Assembly: GCF_900094805.1 (NCBI RefSeq) | Contig: NZ_FMAT01000001.1 | Location: 558,001-622,000 of the forward strand | Length of the DNA stretch: 64,000 bases | Direction: 5' to 3' | From: Arthrobacter sp. NIO-1057 | GTDB taxonomy: Bacteria > Actinomycetota > Actinomycetes > Actinomycetales > Micrococcaceae | Shown: one piece after another, positions 1 to 10,203 of the stretch | Layout: each line of letters opens with the position of its first letter | Numbering within the stretch: position 1 is the stretch's first letter | Notes under the pieces: generated by a model | The model's database searches: none | What the model saw: the letters and a program-made list of their open reading frames with translations, nothing else | Told to the model about the DNA's origin: nothing | Made by a program: the position numbers and the translations under genes

Positions 1-363
1 ACCGTCCTGTGGGCGTTCTCCACGCCAGACCTTCTGCATCTGGTAACGGCGGAATGGGAATGCTAAATAGCCAGCGTTTTCCACCACGTAACGAGCGAAA
101 GGCACGGTGAGGTCGAAGTGCAGTGCCAGCGCGTTCGGATCGTTCTTGTCGTCCTCGGCTGCCAGACGTGAGAGTCCGTAGACTTCCTTGTCGATTTCAC
201 CCTTGCGCAATAACTGGGCGCGGGTTTCTACTGCACGGGTTTCAATATTGGCGAAGCCATGTAGTTCAAAAACATGACGCAAGGTGTCCAGTACGTGCTG
301 TTCAACAGCCCGTTCAGCTGGAAGCCATTCCGGGAAACCTGATAGTGAGGCCTTGCGTGCCAT
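1..363 (-). CDS. hisS: Histidine--tRNA ligase, N-terminal part (partial)
   Basis: Class II aminoacyl-tRNA synthetase that charges tRNA-His in the cytoplasm. The 121 visible residues begin MARKASLSGFPEWLP and include the class II motif 1 region and the stretch LHFDLTVPFARYV, then FRRYQMQKVWRGERPQ, which is motif 2 of HisRS. The gene is cut at the window edge, so the C-terminal half and anticodon-binding domain are not visible. The ATG at 361-363 is preceded by AAGGAG about 5 bases upstream, so the start is secure. It is divergent from the DUF349 gene, with about 140 bp between them for both promoters. Confidence 0.96.
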   Translation of the reverse strand, partial: MARKASLSGFPEWLPAERAVEQHVLDTLRHVFELHGFANIETRAVETRAQLLRKGEIDKEVYGLSRLAAEDDKNDPNALALHFDLTVPFARYVVENAGYLAFPFRRYQMQKVWRGERPQDG

Positions 364-505
364 GAAACTCCTTAGTGCAAATTGGGCTACCAACCCATCT
401 TAAGCCTGTTTTATAAGAAACCTGTGCACGTCGGCTTACTAAGAAACGGAGGTCACAGGTAGAGTTGGCTACAGCAAGTGCTCGTAAAGTGAAAGAGTTT
501 CAGCG

Positions 506-1864
506 GTGACCACCAGTCAGCAATCCGACGACAGCCAGAAGACCCCTTTGCCGCAGGCGCAGAAGCCTGCTGCGAAACCGGTTGTAGCGCCGAGCGTCGC
601 ACACACCACTCCCCTCGATGAAGCGGCTAAATTTGCCCGAGTGACCGAAGACGGACACGTCTTTGTCATCATTGATGGCGCGGAGTTCCCAGTGGGTCAG
701 TACCCAGATGCCACGCAGGAAGAAGCCTTGGGTTACTTCGTGCGTAAATATGACGATGCCCTCTCGCAGTTGATGCTGCTGGAGCAGCGTGTCGTTGCTA
801 AGGCGCCAGCCGGAGAGCTGGGCAAGGCTGTTCAGGCTCTGTCGGCGACTGTCGCAGAACGTCATATGGTCGGCGACATCCCGGCCCTCGAGTCACGTCT
901 GGAAAATGTTCGTGTTGCCGTGGAGAGCCTCTCCGCCGAGCAGCGCAAGGCTCACGATGCCGCCCGCGCCGAGCAGTTGGCTACCCGCGAAGCCATCGTT
1001 GAGCAAGCAGAAGCCATGGCTGCCAAGCGTCCCGAGCAGATTCAGTGGAAGACCGCATCGGCCTCCATGAATGAATTGTTTGAGCAGTGGAAGGCATCCC
1101 AGCGTTCTTCGGTCCGCCTCCCACGGGCCACCGAGGATGCCTTGTGGAAGCGATTCCGTGCCGCTCGCACCACCTTCGATCGTCATCGTCGTGCGTACTT
1201 CTCGCAGCTTGATTCGACCAATGCGTCGGCCAAGGCTGTGAAGGAAGAACTGATCGCCCGCGCAGAAGCGTTGCAGAACTCGACGGATTGGGCCGCTACT
1301 GCCGCCGAATACCGCAAGCTCATGGATGAGTGGAAGAAGTCTCGCCGGGCCTCTCGCAAGGATGATGATCAGCTGTGGGGCCGTTTCCGCGCAGCTCAGG
1401 ACGTGTTCTTCCAGGCTCGTGCTGCAGCAAACGCCAAGATCGACGAAGAGTACTCGCAGAATCTCGTGGTGAAGGAAGCACTGCTCGAGGAAGCTCGCGC
1501 ATTGTTGCCGATCAAGGACCTAGCAACGGCCAAGGCCAAGTTGGATTCCATCCGGGACCGTTGGGAGTCTGCCGGTAAGGTGCCTCGCAACGACCTGCAG
1601 CGCATTGAATCCGCACTGCGTCAGGTTGAAGATGCCGTCAAGGGTGCTGAAGATGAGCAGTGGCGCCGGTCCAACCCTGAGACCAAGGCCCGCTCAAACT
1701 CGATGCTCAGCCAGCTGCAGGACACGATTTCTGCACTGGAAGACGATCTTGCTGCAGCCCAGGCTAAGGGCAATGCCAAGCAGATCGCAGCAGCCCAGGA
1801 AGCTCTGGATGCTCGTCGTATGTGGCTGAATACTCTGGAAAAGTCTGCAGCAGACTTCCAGTAA
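506..1864 (+). CDS. DUF349 domain-containing protein
   Basis: 452 residues starting at GTG. A low-complexity, Ala/Pro/Gln-rich N-terminus of about 40 residues is followed by a globular stretch and then by at least three DUF349-type helical repeats. These are recognisable as W-x-x-F-(K/R) units, for example LWKRFRAARTTFDRHR, LWGRFRAAQDVFFQAR and a third, weaker copy near residues 335-390. The C-terminus is a long charged coiled coil. Proteins of this family are cytosolic and their biochemical role is unknown. The position between hisS and rel is conserved in relatives as far as I recall. No strong ribosome binding site precedes the GTG, so the start is less certain than the family call. Confidence 0.85.
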   Translation: MTTSQQSDDSQKTPLPQAQKPAAKPVVAPSVAHTTPLDEAAKFARVTEDGHVFVIIDGAEFPVGQYPDATQEEALGYFVRKYDDALSQLMLLEQRVVAKAPAGELGKAVQALSATVAERHMVGDIPALESRLENVRVAVESLSAEQRKAHDAARAEQLATREAIVEQAEAMAAKRPEQIQWKTASASMNELFEQWKASQRSSVRLPRATEDALWKRFRAARTTFDRHRRAYFSQLDSTNASAKAVKEELIARAEALQNSTDWAATAAEYRKLMDEWKKSRRASRKDDDQLWGRFRAAQDVFFQARAAANAKIDEEYSQNLVVKEALLEEARALLPIKDLATAKAKLDSIRDRWESAGKVPRNDLQRIESALRQVEDAVKGAEDEQWRRSNPETKARSNSMLSQLQDTISALEDDLAAAQAKGNAKQIAAAQEALDARRMWLNTLEKSAADFQ

Positions 1865-1924
1865 GTAATCCACAGATCGTCAGTACACGCTCAACGCGGC
1901 GGCGCTTACTGGTTCAGTAGCCAC

Positions 1925-2548
1925 ATGGAATCTATAAATTGCCAGGCTACCGGACCACGCGCCGTCGCGTTGCGCATTCCAGAGGACCTTTGGATCGCTG
2001 GTCAGATGTTTAGCCGTAACGAGTTGCAGGCGATGACCTCGAATGGATTATTGCGCGAGGTGCTCGGTGATTGTTTTCTACCCAGCCATATACAGGTCAC
2101 GGCCTCGATACGAGCAAGGATTGCCGCCTTTGTCTGTGGGCGTGAGTTAAACTCTCAGACCGTGATAGCCCGTCAAACTGCCGCCTGGATCCACGGATTA
2201 TTGCCTGAAGTCTTTACGATGTGCATCTATACGCGCACCTACCATCGGCCATTCGAGCCGGGCTTCGGATTGAACGCTCAATTTATGCAAGCCGACGTTC
2301 CGGACACGCAGATGGTCTTTCGCAGTCGCATCAAAGTCACTTCAGCCTTACGAAGCGTGTGTGACTGCGCTCAATTTGATCCGTTGCCCATCGCGAGTCG
2401 AGTACTGAGCAACGTGATATCTCTGGATGACCCGTATCTAAATCTTGATTCAATCAGAGTCAGCCTAAACACCTACGAGAGTTCGCCGGAAAGATCTCGC
2501 GCACTGCGCTTAGTCGATTCCTTCGGCGATGTCGCGCAGGCAGCATAA
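1925..2548 (+). CDS. Hypothetical protein, resembles AbiEi-type antitoxin family
   Basis: 207 residues, not firmly recognised. The layout resembles the large actinobacterial family annotated as type IV toxin-antitoxin AbiEi-like: an N-terminal helix-turn-helix-like section (about residues 25-60), a central stretch with the pattern SQTVIARQTAAWIHGLL, a short basic beta region (YTRTYHRPFEPGFGL), then the family-typical RIKVTSALRSVCDCAQFD. No AbiEii nucleotidyltransferase partner lies next to it, so it would be a solitary member. The upstream gene ends 60 bp before and the downstream rel gene converges on it. Assignment rests on motif resemblance only. Confidence 0.55.
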   Translation: MESINCQATGPRAVALRIPEDLWIAGQMFSRNELQAMTSNGLLREVLGDCFLPSHIQVTASIRARIAAFVCGRELNSQTVIARQTAAWIHGLLPEVFTMCIYTRTYHRPFEPGFGLNAQFMQADVPDTQMVFRSRIKVTSALRSVCDCAQFDPLPIASRVLSNVISLDDPYLNLDSIRVSLNTYESSPERSRALRLVDSFGDVAQAA

Positions 2549-2568
2549 CCTTCTGCTGATCAAACCAA

Positions 2569-4836
2569 CTAGCGGCGTGAACCTGCGGTCGTGCGGTACA
2601 CGTCGTAGACACCGTCAATTCGACGCACCTGGTTCAGCACGTGGCTCAGGAATTTAGGGTCGCCCATTTCAAAGGAGAAACGGGACAACGCAACTCGATC
2701 CTTACTGGTCTGCACCGATGCTGACAGGATGTTCAGATGGCTCTCGGACAAAATGCGGGTGACATCGGAGAGCAAGGACTTGCGGTCCAGCGCTTCAACC
2801 TGGATTTCGACCAAGAAGACACCGTGATGCTTCGCCGCCCACGTAACATTGACCAGTCGGTCGGGTTGATTGGAAAGTTGCGTGAGGTTCAGGCAGTCAG
2901 CACGGTGCACGGACACCCCAGCTCCGCGGGTCACAAAGCCTTGGATCTCATCCGGTGGCACCGGAGTACAGCAACGAGCCAGTTTCACCAGAACATCGCC
3001 AACGCCCTCAACAATGACGCCGGCCTCGTTGCCCGTGGTGGGGCTCGGAGCACTTGGGCGGACTACGGCTTCCTCATCAACCTGTTCGGCCTCTGGAGGG
3101 CCAATGAGGGCGGTCAGATGCTCGATGACATTCTGTGCGCTGGTATGCCCGTCGCCCACCGACTGATACAGGGCTGAAATGTCCGTATGGTGAAGTTCGT
3201 TGGCCACCGCGGTCAGTAGATCATGAGTCATCAACTTCTGCAGCGGCAGATGATTGCGACGCAGCTCCTTGGTCAGAAGCTCCTTGCCCTTTTCGATGGC
3301 TTCTTCGCGACGTTCTTTAGAGAAATAGCCACGGATCTTGGCCTTAGCCCTCGGTGATTTAACGAAGTTTTGCCAGTCCTGAGATGGGCCGGCACCTTCC
3401 GCCTTCGAGGTAAATACCTCGACCACGTCACCTTGTTTGAGCTCGGTATGCAGTGGTACCAGTTTGCCGTTGACGCGGCTACCAATGGTGCGGTGTCCAA
3501 CGTCGGTATGGATGGAATAGGCGAAGTCCACCGGTGTCGCACCCACTGGCAACGACATGATGTCGCCTTTCGGGGTGAAGACATAAACCTCAGCGGAACT
3601 GATCGTGTAGCGCAGTCCATCAAGGAATTCTTCAGAGTCAGTGGTATCGGCCTGCCATTCCATCAAGGAACGCAGCCAGTCCATATTCTGCTCTGGCGAG
3701 AGCATCGAGTTGGCGTTCTGCCCATGCTTGTACTGGAAATGCGCTGCCACACCGTACTCAGCACGAACGTGCATGTCGTGCGTGCGAATCTGGATCTCGA
3801 CAGGCTTACCCTCGGGGCCCATCACCGTGGTGTGCAGTGACTGATACAGGTTCAGCTTCGGAATAGCGATGTAGTCTTTGAAGCGGTTTGGCAATGGATT
3901 CCACTCGGCGTGGACTACGCCCAGTGCGCCATAACAGTCCTTGACGGTATCAACGAGAATGCGAACACCCATCAAGTCATGGATGTCGTCAAAATCTTTA
4001 CCTCGAACAATCATCTTCTGATAGATCGAGTAGTAGTGCTTCGGACGCCCCGAAACGGTGGCATGAATATCGACCTTGCCTAGGTCACCCGAAAGAGTCT
4101 CGCGAATAGATGAGAGATACTTTTCTCGTTCCGGGGTACGGTCCCCCACCATGCGAACGATTTCTTGATAAACCTTTGGATGCAGAGCCGCGAAGGATAG
4201 GTCTTCAAGTTCCCACTTCACGGTGTTCATGCCTAGGCGATGTGCCAAGGGGGCAAAAATTTCCAGGGTCTCTTTGGCTTTGCGCGATGAGGACTCTTGA
4301 GAGACGTAACGCCAGGTGCGGGCATTGTGCAGGCGGTCGGCTAGCTTGATGAGCAGGACTCGGATGTCGCGCGACATTGCGACGACCATCTTGCGTACGG
4401 TTTCGGCCGGGGCCGCTTCACCGTAGGTGACCTTGTCGAGTTTTGTGACGCCATCAACGAGCATGGCGATTTCTTCAGAGAATTCCTTCTGAACCGATTC
4501 CAGAGAGTATTCGGTGTCTTCTACCGTGTCATGCAACAGGGCGGCGGCAAGAATTGCTCCGGTCATTCCCATTTCGGCCAGAATTGTCGCAACAGCTACT
4601 GGGTGGGTGATGTAAGGGTCACCGCTTTTGCGTTTTTGCCCCTCATGGTATTTTTCTGCGACTTCGTAGGCATGGACCAGCAGGTCCAGATCCGCACGTG
4701 GATGTTTGGACTTTACAGTACGAAGCAGTGGCTCAAGTGTGGGCGAGGTACTCGGGGTGCTCCCGCGACCTGCAAAACGTACTAAACGGGAAATTGAGCG
4801 CCGTTTCGAATTGTTCAGGTTTGACGTATTTGCCAT
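2569..4836 (-). CDS. rel: Bifunctional (p)ppGpp synthetase/hydrolase Rel
   Basis: 755 residues. Makes and degrades the alarmone (p)ppGpp in the stringent response. Domains in order: HD hydrolase with intact HD...ED signature ([10 protein letters not shown]102, D103, E106, D107); synthetase with RGKD (278-281), the RxKD form of bifunctional enzymes, and [11 protein letters not shown] domain ([23 protein letters not shown]); conserved-cysteine region ([13 protein letters not shown]); C-terminal ACT domain. Both active sites look complete. The ATG at 4836 follows GAAGGAG at good spacing; a longer frame begins at 4860 but lacks a better ribosome binding site. It lies downstream of secF but is separated by about 210 bp and a hairpin terminator, so it probably has its own promoter. 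Confidence 0.97.
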   Translation of the reverse strand: MANTSNLNNSKRRSISRLVRFAGRGSTPSTSPTLEPLLRTVKSKHPRADLDLLVHAYEVAEKYHEGQKRKSGDPYITHPVAVATILAEMGMTGAILAAALLHDTVEDTEYSLESVQKEFSEEIAMLVDGVTKLDKVTYGEAAPAETVRKMVVAMSRDIRVLLIKLADRLHNARTWRYVSQESSSRKAKETLEIFAPLAHRLGMNTVKWELEDLSFAALHPKVYQEIVRMVGDRTPEREKYLSSIRETLSGDLGKVDIHATVSGRPKHYYSIYQKMIVRGKDFDDIHDLMGVRILVDTVKDCYGALGVVHAEWNPLPNRFKDYIAIPKLNLYQSLHTTVMGPEGKPVEIQIRTHDMHVRAEYGVAAHFQYKHGQNANSMLSPEQNMDWLRSLMEWQADTTDSEEFLDGLRYTISSAEVYVFTPKGDIMSLPVGATPVDFAYSIHTDVGHRTIGSRVNGKLVPLHTELKQGDVVEVFTSKAEGAGPSQDWQNFVKSPRAKAKIRGYFSKERREEAIEKGKELLTKELRRNHLPLQKLMTHDLLTAVANELHHTDISALYQSVGDGHTSAQNVIEHLTALIGPPEAEQVDEEAVVRPSAPSPTTGNEAGVIVEGVGDVLVKLARCCTPVPPDEIQGFVTRGAGVSVHRADCLNLTQLSNQPDRLVNVTWAAKHHGVFLVEIQVEALDRKSLLSDVTRILSESHLNILSASVQTSKDRVALSRFSFEMGDPKFLSHVLNQVRRIDGVYDVYRTTAGSRR

Positions 4837-5023
4837 GCCCCGCTCCTTCCCCATTGCCACCGGACGACGTCAGCCTGTGGATGCTAATGCGTCGTCGTCT
4901 AGTGGTAGTTTTCAGTCGTGGATTCCATCACGACCTTGCACCAAAAAACATGTTGTTTAGTTCATTCGTTATAGCACGTTCGGCCGGTGACAACTAATTA
5001 CACCGCTTCACGTGATTGCGAAA

Positions 5024-5053
5024 AGGCACCCCCAGCATTCACTGGAAGTGCCT
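5024..5053 (-). terminator. Rho-independent terminator after secF
   Basis: On the minus strand a 6-bp stem AGGCAC/GTGCCT encloses a loop whose bases can extend it, and it is followed by TTTT. It sits 20 bp past the secF stop codon and ends the yajC-secD-secF unit before rel. Confidence 0.75.
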
Positions 5054-5072
5054 CATCGCGAACCGTTAGGAG

Positions 5073-6041
5073 TTAGTCTACGGTCAATTTCTTCGTATGT
5101 TCAACGATGTCCGGTTCGTTGCGACGCAGCCATTGGTACAACGGCGCCTGAACGAACAGCGTGGACAAGGCAGAAACGATAATGCCGACGAACAAGGCCA
5201 ACGAAAGGTCCTTGAGCGTACCCGCACCGAGCATGTAGGAACCGATGAAAAGAATCGATGCCACTGGAAGCACAGCAACCACGGAGGTGTTGATCGAACG
5301 AACCAGGGTCTGGTTCACCGCGAGGTTTACCAATTGCTCAAAGGTTCGCTTCGACTGCTTGTTGAAGTCCTTGGTGTTTTCGCGGACCTTATCGAAGACG
5401 ACCACGGTGTCATAGAGCGAATAACTCAGAATCGTCAGGAAGCCAATGATCGCACTCGGGGTGATCTCGAAGCCAGAGACCGAGTAGATACCAGCAGTCA
5501 CCACAATGACCACAAGCAGACCAATAATCGCGGCCAGCGACATCTTCCAGGTGCGGAAGTAGGCAGCCATCAACAGACCTACCAGGATCACGAAGGCAAA
5601 CAGACCCAGTAGAGCCTGGCGTGAAACGTCCTGACCCCAAGTTGGGCCAATGAAGTTACTGGTGACTTCGTTGCTGGATACTTGGTACCCTTCGGCCAAG
5701 GCAGCCGCGATGGCGAGGGTCTCGTCATCGCTCAGGCGCTCGGTCTGAACACGCATGGTGTTTGGCGCAATGTTGGTGACGGTTGCTTCAGCCGAGGAAG
5801 CAACCGAGGTCACCGCGGTTTCACCAATCTTGGTGTCAGTATTCTGCACATCGGACACCGTGAATTCCGAACCACCACGGAAGTCAATTCCCAGGTTGAA
5901 CCCGCCCTTGACCACTGGTACAAGGATCGAAAGGATCACCAGTGCACCTGCAATGGTGAACCAGAGACGGTGCTTGGAGGTGAACGGGTAGGAACGCTTG
6001 CCGGTGTAGAGCTCGTTGCCCCAGGTGACTAGCTTATTCAT
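5073..6041 (-). CDS. secF: Protein translocase subunit SecF
   Basis: 322 residues. Inner-membrane partner of SecD that uses the proton gradient to help the SecYEG channel move proteins. Shows the family hallmarks: a first membrane helix (WFTIAGALVILSILVPVV), the motif GIDFRGGSEF, a periplasmic domain, then a block of five hydrophobic helices with DTVVVFDKVREN, a SecF signature. The ATG at 6041 lies inside the end of secD (8-bp overlap) and is preceded by AGGAGGAG, so the two are translationally coupled. Confidence 0.97.
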   Translation of the reverse strand: MNKLVTWGNELYTGKRSYPFTSKHRLWFTIAGALVILSILVPVVKGGFNLGIDFRGGSEFTVSDVQNTDTKIGETAVTSVASSAEATVTNIAPNTMRVQTERLSDDETLAIAAALAEGYQVSSNEVTSNFIGPTWGQDVSRQALLGLFAFVILVGLLMAAYFRTWKMSLAAIIGLLVVIVVTAGIYSVSGFEITPSAIIGFLTILSYSLYDTVVVFDKVRENTKDFNKQSKRTFEQLVNLAVNQTLVRSINTSVVAVLPVASILFIGSYMLGAGTLKDLSLALFVGIIVSALSTLFVQAPLYQWLRRNEPDIVEHTKKLTVD

Positions 6042-7767
6042 TGTTCTCCTCCTGAGCCTTCGACGAAGCAGTGCCTGACTTTTTCGATTGTTCGGCTTCT
6101 GCGCGCCGACGCTCAGCGATAGTCATGCGCTTGGTAGCTTCACCAGAGGCCTTCGCGTTCTTCTTGCCTCGGTTTGCTTCCACGTTCTCACCGAATCGGC
6201 GAATCTGCCCGGCGCCCTTGTACAGAGGCTCAACGCCCAACAGTGATGGGTCCAGACCCGAGAGACGGTGTCCGTCGGCGAAGAACTTGGTTCGTGCCAA
6301 AAGTACCAGGGTTGGGTGGGTCAGACCGTAAACCACAATAAGGTCGATGATTGCGGTCAAGCCCAAGGTGAATGCGAAGCCTCGCACGTTACCAACGGCA
6401 ACGATGTACAGCACGACAGCAGCCAAAAGGTTCACTGCCTTAGAAGCCAAGATTGTGCGCTTTGCACGGCCCCAACCGATATCAACTGCGCTAGCCAAAG
6501 GCCGGCCTTCACGCAGTTCATCTCGAACACGTTCGAAGTAAACGATGAAGGAGTCAGCAATCAGACCGATAGCCACGATTAGACCCGCCACACCAGCTAG
6601 CGAAAGTCGGTAGTTCATTCCCCAGCCGAGCAAGACCAAGGCCAGGTAGGTGAGAACACCTGAAACCAGAAGTGATGCAATGGTCACCAGGCCGAGCGCG
6701 CGGTACTGGAACAGCGAGTAGATGAAGACGAGCCCCAGGCCGATGATGCCGGCGATCAAACCAGCGGCCAGCTGGTCAGCACCCAGGGTCGCCGATACCT
6801 GACGTTCCGATTGAATGTCGAAACTGATTGGCAGTGCACCGTATTTCAGCTGTTCAGCCAGTGCTTGGGAGCTTTCCTGCGTAAAACCGCCGGAGATCTG
6901 AGGGCGGCCATCAGAAATGACTGCGTTAGTCGTTGGGGCCGAAATGATCTGACCGTCAAGGACAATAGCGAACTGGTTTTGCGCGCCCTGAAGAGCAATC
7001 AAACGCTGAGTCGTATCAGCAAAGGTCTTGGTGCCCTGCTGGTTGAATTCAATGACTACAACCCATTCGCCAGTGACCGAACCGTTAACTCCACGAGCCA
7101 ACTGCGCGTAAGCATCAGAAATCTGGTCGCCCGGAATTTCCTGTGGCCCAAGGATGTACTTAACGCCAACCTTCGCATCACAGGAGATCATTGGTTTGGC
7201 CGGATCCGCATTTTCACTGCTTTTTATGTCAGCTTCATTGCTGCAATCGTAGGCTTCAAACTTCTTGTACAGATCCGCCGTGACCCAATTGGTATCCGAA
7301 GCGTTTTTCGGATCTCCATCTGGCTTAGGTAGATCAGCTTCGGCGGTGCGCTGGTCCTTTGGCGTCGCTTCATAGCTACCGGAAATTAATACCGGCCGGA
7401 ATTCCATAGCTGCAGAAGCCTGGATCAACTCGCGGGTTGCTTTATCAGGAGTACCTGGCATGGAGACGACGACGTTGCGACCGGACTGAGTGGTGACTTC
7501 AGCTTCGGTAACACCATTGCCGTTTACACGCTGACGGATAATCTTGACCGCTTGATCCAGTTGTTCCTGGTTGATCTGCTGATCACCCTGAACCCGCGGG
7601 GCCAGGATCATCTCGGTGCCGCCTTCAAGGTCGAGGGCCAGTTTTGGTCCCCACCCGGTTTTACCAGTCGTCGCACCAGCCACCAGCACGCCGGTTGCGA
7701 TGATGAAGACGATCAGCAACCATAGCAACGCTTTACGCGCCTGCTTAACAGGTCTGATTGATGACAT
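6034..7767 (-). CDS. secD: Protein translocase subunit SecD
   Basis: 577 residues. Membrane protein of the Sec accessory complex SecDF-YajC. An N-terminal membrane helix is followed by the motif LDLEGGTEMIL, a large extracytoplasmic domain, then a C-terminal membrane block with GLIVAIGLIADSFIVYFERVRDELREGR, the SecD counterpart of the SecF signature. The charged, Lys/Glu/Ala-rich tail of about 60 residues is common in actinobacteria. The start ATG at 7767 has only a weak ribosome binding site (GAGAAAG). Same strand as yajC and secF. Confidence 0.97.
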   Translation of the reverse strand: MSSIRPVKQARKALLWLLIVFIIATGVLVAGATTGKTGWGPKLALDLEGGTEMILAPRVQGDQQINQEQLDQAVKIIRQRVNGNGVTEAEVTTQSGRNVVVSMPGTPDKATRELIQASAAMEFRPVLISGSYEATPKDQRTAEADLPKPDGDPKNASDTNWVTADLYKKFEAYDCSNEADIKSSENADPAKPMISCDAKVGVKYILGPQEIPGDQISDAYAQLARGVNGSVTGEWVVVIEFNQQGTKTFADTTQRLIALQGAQNQFAIVLDGQIISAPTTNAVISDGRPQISGGFTQESSQALAEQLKYGALPISFDIQSERQVSATLGADQLAAGLIAGIIGLGLVFIYSLFQYRALGLVTIASLLVSGVLTYLALVLLGWGMNYRLSLAGVAGLIVAIGLIADSFIVYFERVRDELREGRPLASAVDIGWGRAKRTILASKAVNLLAAVVLYIVAVGNVRGFAFTLGLTAIIDLIVVYGLTHPTLVLLARTKFFADGHRLSGLDPSLLGVEPLYKGAGQIRRFGENVEANRGKKNAKASGEATKRMTIAERRRAEAEQSKKSGTASSKAQEENNE

Positions 7768-7825
7768 CTAATGTGCTTTCTCGTATTGGTGGCCGAAGAT
7801 TTCAGTCACCGTTGCTACCCGAAAC

Positions 7826-8233
7826 TTAGGAGTTACGCTCGTCCTTACCCTCGTCGTTCAGGCGACGCAGGGATTCTTCTGGGGTTTCAGCAACATTATT
7901 GTTTTCCGCAACCTGCTGAGTCTCGGCAACTACTGGCTCATTGTCAAGGAAGGTAGAAATCGCCTGGCGGTGCAGGGTCAAAACGACACCGTTAGCCACC
8001 TCGACCTGTACGCGATCCTCTGCGTCAACGCCCACGACGGTGCCGAAGATCCCGGAGTTGGTCATGACCTTTGCACCTGGAACGGTGTTGGTCTTCAGCT
8101 TCTCCTGCTGCGCAGCCTGCTTCTTACGACCGCGGAACATCATGAAGATCAACACTGCGAAGAGTGCAACCATCAAAATGAGCGAAGGGTTGAAGCCGCC
8201 ACCGGCGGCCTGAGCGATTACGAGGGAATTCAC
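7826..8233 (-). CDS. yajC: Preprotein translocase subunit YajC
   Basis: 135 residues from a GTG at 8233, chosen because AGGTAG lies 6 bases before it; an upstream in-frame TTG at 8251 has no better site. One N-terminal membrane helix (LILMVALFAVLIFMMFRGRKKQ) is followed by the YajC cytosolic fold (PGAKVMTNSGIFGTVVGVD) and an acidic tail. First gene of the yajC-secD-secF group; YajC binds the SecDF complex. Confidence 0.92.
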   Translation of the reverse strand: MNSLVIAQAAGGGFNPSLILMVALFAVLIFMMFRGRKKQAAQQEKLKTNTVPGAKVMTNSGIFGTVVGVDAEDRVQVEVANGVVLTLHRQAISTFLDNEPVVAETQQVAENNNVAETPEESLRRLNDEGKDERNS

Positions 8234-8325
8234 GAATCTACCTGCTAACAAGTTGTTGCGATTTGATCAAAAGTTCTTGGATGCCGATGGACTCAAAGCG
8301 AGTATTAACAGCAATGACGCCCCAC

Positions 8326-8356
8326 CTGACCCGTCAAAGGGTATAGGTCGGGCGTC
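8326..8356. repeat. Long interrupted hairpin between ruvB and yajC
   Basis: GACGCCC and GGGCGTC pair around inner complementary segments (ACCT/AGGT and ACCC/GGGT). It looks like a terminator stem, but on the minus strand, the direction of transcription here, no U tract follows. It may be a factor-dependent stop or an attenuator between ruvB and yajC. Confidence 0.45.
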
Positions 8357-8419
8357 TTTAGTCTAATGGCTTACGGTGAACCGGCAGACCATTTACGCGT
8401 GCAGTGAAGTAATGATTGC

Positions 8420-9469
8420 CTAATCCTCATCAGATTCATAGCTTTGGGCGTTGGCAAAAATGGCATCTTTCGGCATCGTCAGTCCTAAATGTTCCCAAGC
8501 GCCGGGCATGGCGATGCGTCCACGCGGTGTGCGTCCCATTAGTCCTTCGCGAACCAGATATGGTTCCGCGACGGTTTCAACGGTTTCGGTTTCCTCACCC
8601 ACGGCGATGGCCAGGGTCGATAAACCTACTGGTCCCCCACCAAATTTGGTGCAGAGGGCTTCGAGTACGCCACGGTCCAAGCGATCCAGTCCACGCGAGT
8701 CTACTTCATACATATCCAGCGCAGCCGCTGCAGCCTGATGATCAATTTCTTCTAACTTGTGCACCAGCGCCCAGTCGCGAACACGACGAAGCAGTCGGTT
8801 GGCAATACGAGGAGTTCCACGGGAGCGTCCAGCAATTTCGGTAAACGCTGCGGAAGTGACGCTGAGGTCAAGCATCATGGCTGAGCGACGCAGCACTAGT
8901 TCTAGCTCTTTGACTGCATAGAATTCGAGGTGACCGGTGAAACCGAAGCGGTCACGTAAAGGTCCGGGCAATAAGCCAGCTCTAGTAGTTGCACCGACCA
9001 ACGTAAACGGTGGTAGCTCCAGCGGTATGGCGGTAGCGCCCGCACCCTTGCCGACGACAATGTCTACACGGAAGTCTTCCATCGCCATGTAAAGCATTTC
9101 CTCGGCGGGACGTGACATTCGATGGATTTCATCCAGGAATAATACTTCGCCCTCGGTTAATGAGGAAAGAATTGCTGCCAGATCCCCCGCGTGCTGAATG
9201 GCGGGGCCCGAAGAAATGCGTAGTGGCGCGTTCATCTCGGAGGCGATAATCATTGACAGCGTGGTTTTACCCAGCCCTGGAGGGCCCGAGAGCAAAACGT
9301 GGTCGGCGGTACGTTCGCGAATTTTGGCCGCTTCAAGTACCAGCGACAGCTGTTGTCTGACCCTGGCCTGTCCAACAAAGTCGTCAAGATTGCGAGGACG
9401 CAAGGCAGCTTCGAGTACTCGCTCTTCTGGTTCACTGCCAGCATTGGTTAACCCGGTGGAATCGTTCAT
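8420..9469 (-). CDS. ruvB: Holliday junction branch migration helicase RuvB
   Basis: 349 residues. AAA+ motor ATPase that drives branch migration with RuvA. Walker [10 protein letters not shown], Walker B LFLDEIHR, sensor I GATTRAG and the winged-helix C-terminus ([29 protein letters not shown] ending in [16 protein letters not shown]) are all present. Length is normal for the family. Lies 24 bp after ruvA; gene order ruvC-ruvA-ruvB is the common actinobacterial one. Confidence 0.98.
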   Translation of the reverse strand: MNDSTGLTNAGSEPEERVLEAALRPRNLDDFVGQARVRQQLSLVLEAAKIRERTADHVLLSGPPGLGKTTLSMIIASEMNAPLRISSGPAIQHAGDLAAILSSLTEGEVLFLDEIHRMSRPAEEMLYMAMEDFRVDIVVGKGAGATAIPLELPPFTLVGATTRAGLLPGPLRDRFGFTGHLEFYAVKELELVLRRSAMMLDLSVTSAAFTEIAGRSRGTPRIANRLLRRVRDWALVHKLEEIDHQAAAAALDMYEVDSRGLDRLDRGVLEALCTKFGGGPVGLSTLAIAVGEETETVETVAEPYLVREGLMGRTPRGRIAMPGAWEHLGLTMPKDAIFANAQSYESDED

Positions 9470-9493
9470 CGTGGTGATCCTCTCGAAGTCCGC

Positions 9494-10111
9494 TTAGGCT
9501 CGGGTACCGCTAGACATACTACGCAGAGCAGCACGCAAAATCTCTGCGACGTTACCGCCCGAAACGATTTCAGGATCAGCCTTAGCCAAGGATTTGAGCG
9601 TAGTAGTTGCGTCCTTTTCGCTCCAGCCCAAGCCCGTAAGTGCTTCAATAACTTGCGGTTCCCAAACACTCACGGTGCCCGCTCCGGCAACAGGTGTCAC
9701 TGGTGCGCCAGTTGGTACAAGTTTGCCGTTCAATTCCAGCACGATACGGCTCGCACCCTTAGGACCAATGCCTGAAACCTTGGTAAAGGCCGCGGTGTCT
9801 TTTGTATTGGCTGCGATGCGTACTTCTTCTGGACTGTGCACAGCAAGGATGGCCAGTCCGGTACGCGGGCCGATCCCTGAAACCGAAATCAGCACCTCGA
9901 AGACGTCTCGCTCATCGGCGCTGGCGAATCCGAAGAGTGTCATGGAATCTTCGCGGACCACCATGGAAGTGAATACCGTCGTTTCACGACCTACATGCAG
10001 GGTGGAGAGGGTTCCGGGGGTGGCATTGACCAGCATGCCGAAGCCGTTGACATCAATTACCGCAGTATTTAGGGCCACCGCTTGAACGGTGCCGGTCAAT
10101 GAGCTGATCAT
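9494..10111 (-). CDS. ruvA: Holliday junction branch migration protein RuvA
   Basis: 205 residues. Binds four-way DNA junctions and recruits RuvB. N-terminal OB fold (MISSLTGTVQAVALNTAVIDVNG), two helix-hairpin-helix motifs (VSGIGPRTGLAIL and VSGIGPKGASRIVLEL), and a C-terminal domain III (EALTGLGWSEKDATTTLKSL). The ATG at 10111 is preceded by AAGGAG at good spacing; the frame is open 10 codons further upstream but that start lacks support. Confidence 0.97.
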   Translation of the reverse strand: MISSLTGTVQAVALNTAVIDVNGFGMLVNATPGTLSTLHVGRETTVFTSMVVREDSMTLFGFASADERDVFEVLISVSGIGPRTGLAILAVHSPEEVRIAANTKDTAAFTKVSGIGPKGASRIVLELNGKLVPTGAPVTPVAGAGTVSVWEPQVIEALTGLGWSEKDATTTLKSLAKADPEIVSGGNVAEILRAALRSMSSGTRA

Positions 10112-10203
10112 GCCACTCCTTGGGATATATGTTCGATCCAAGCCAGTTTATCGAAGATACCTACGAATCGCGACGCGCGAGCAGGAACGGTGGGTCGTGT
10201 TGC

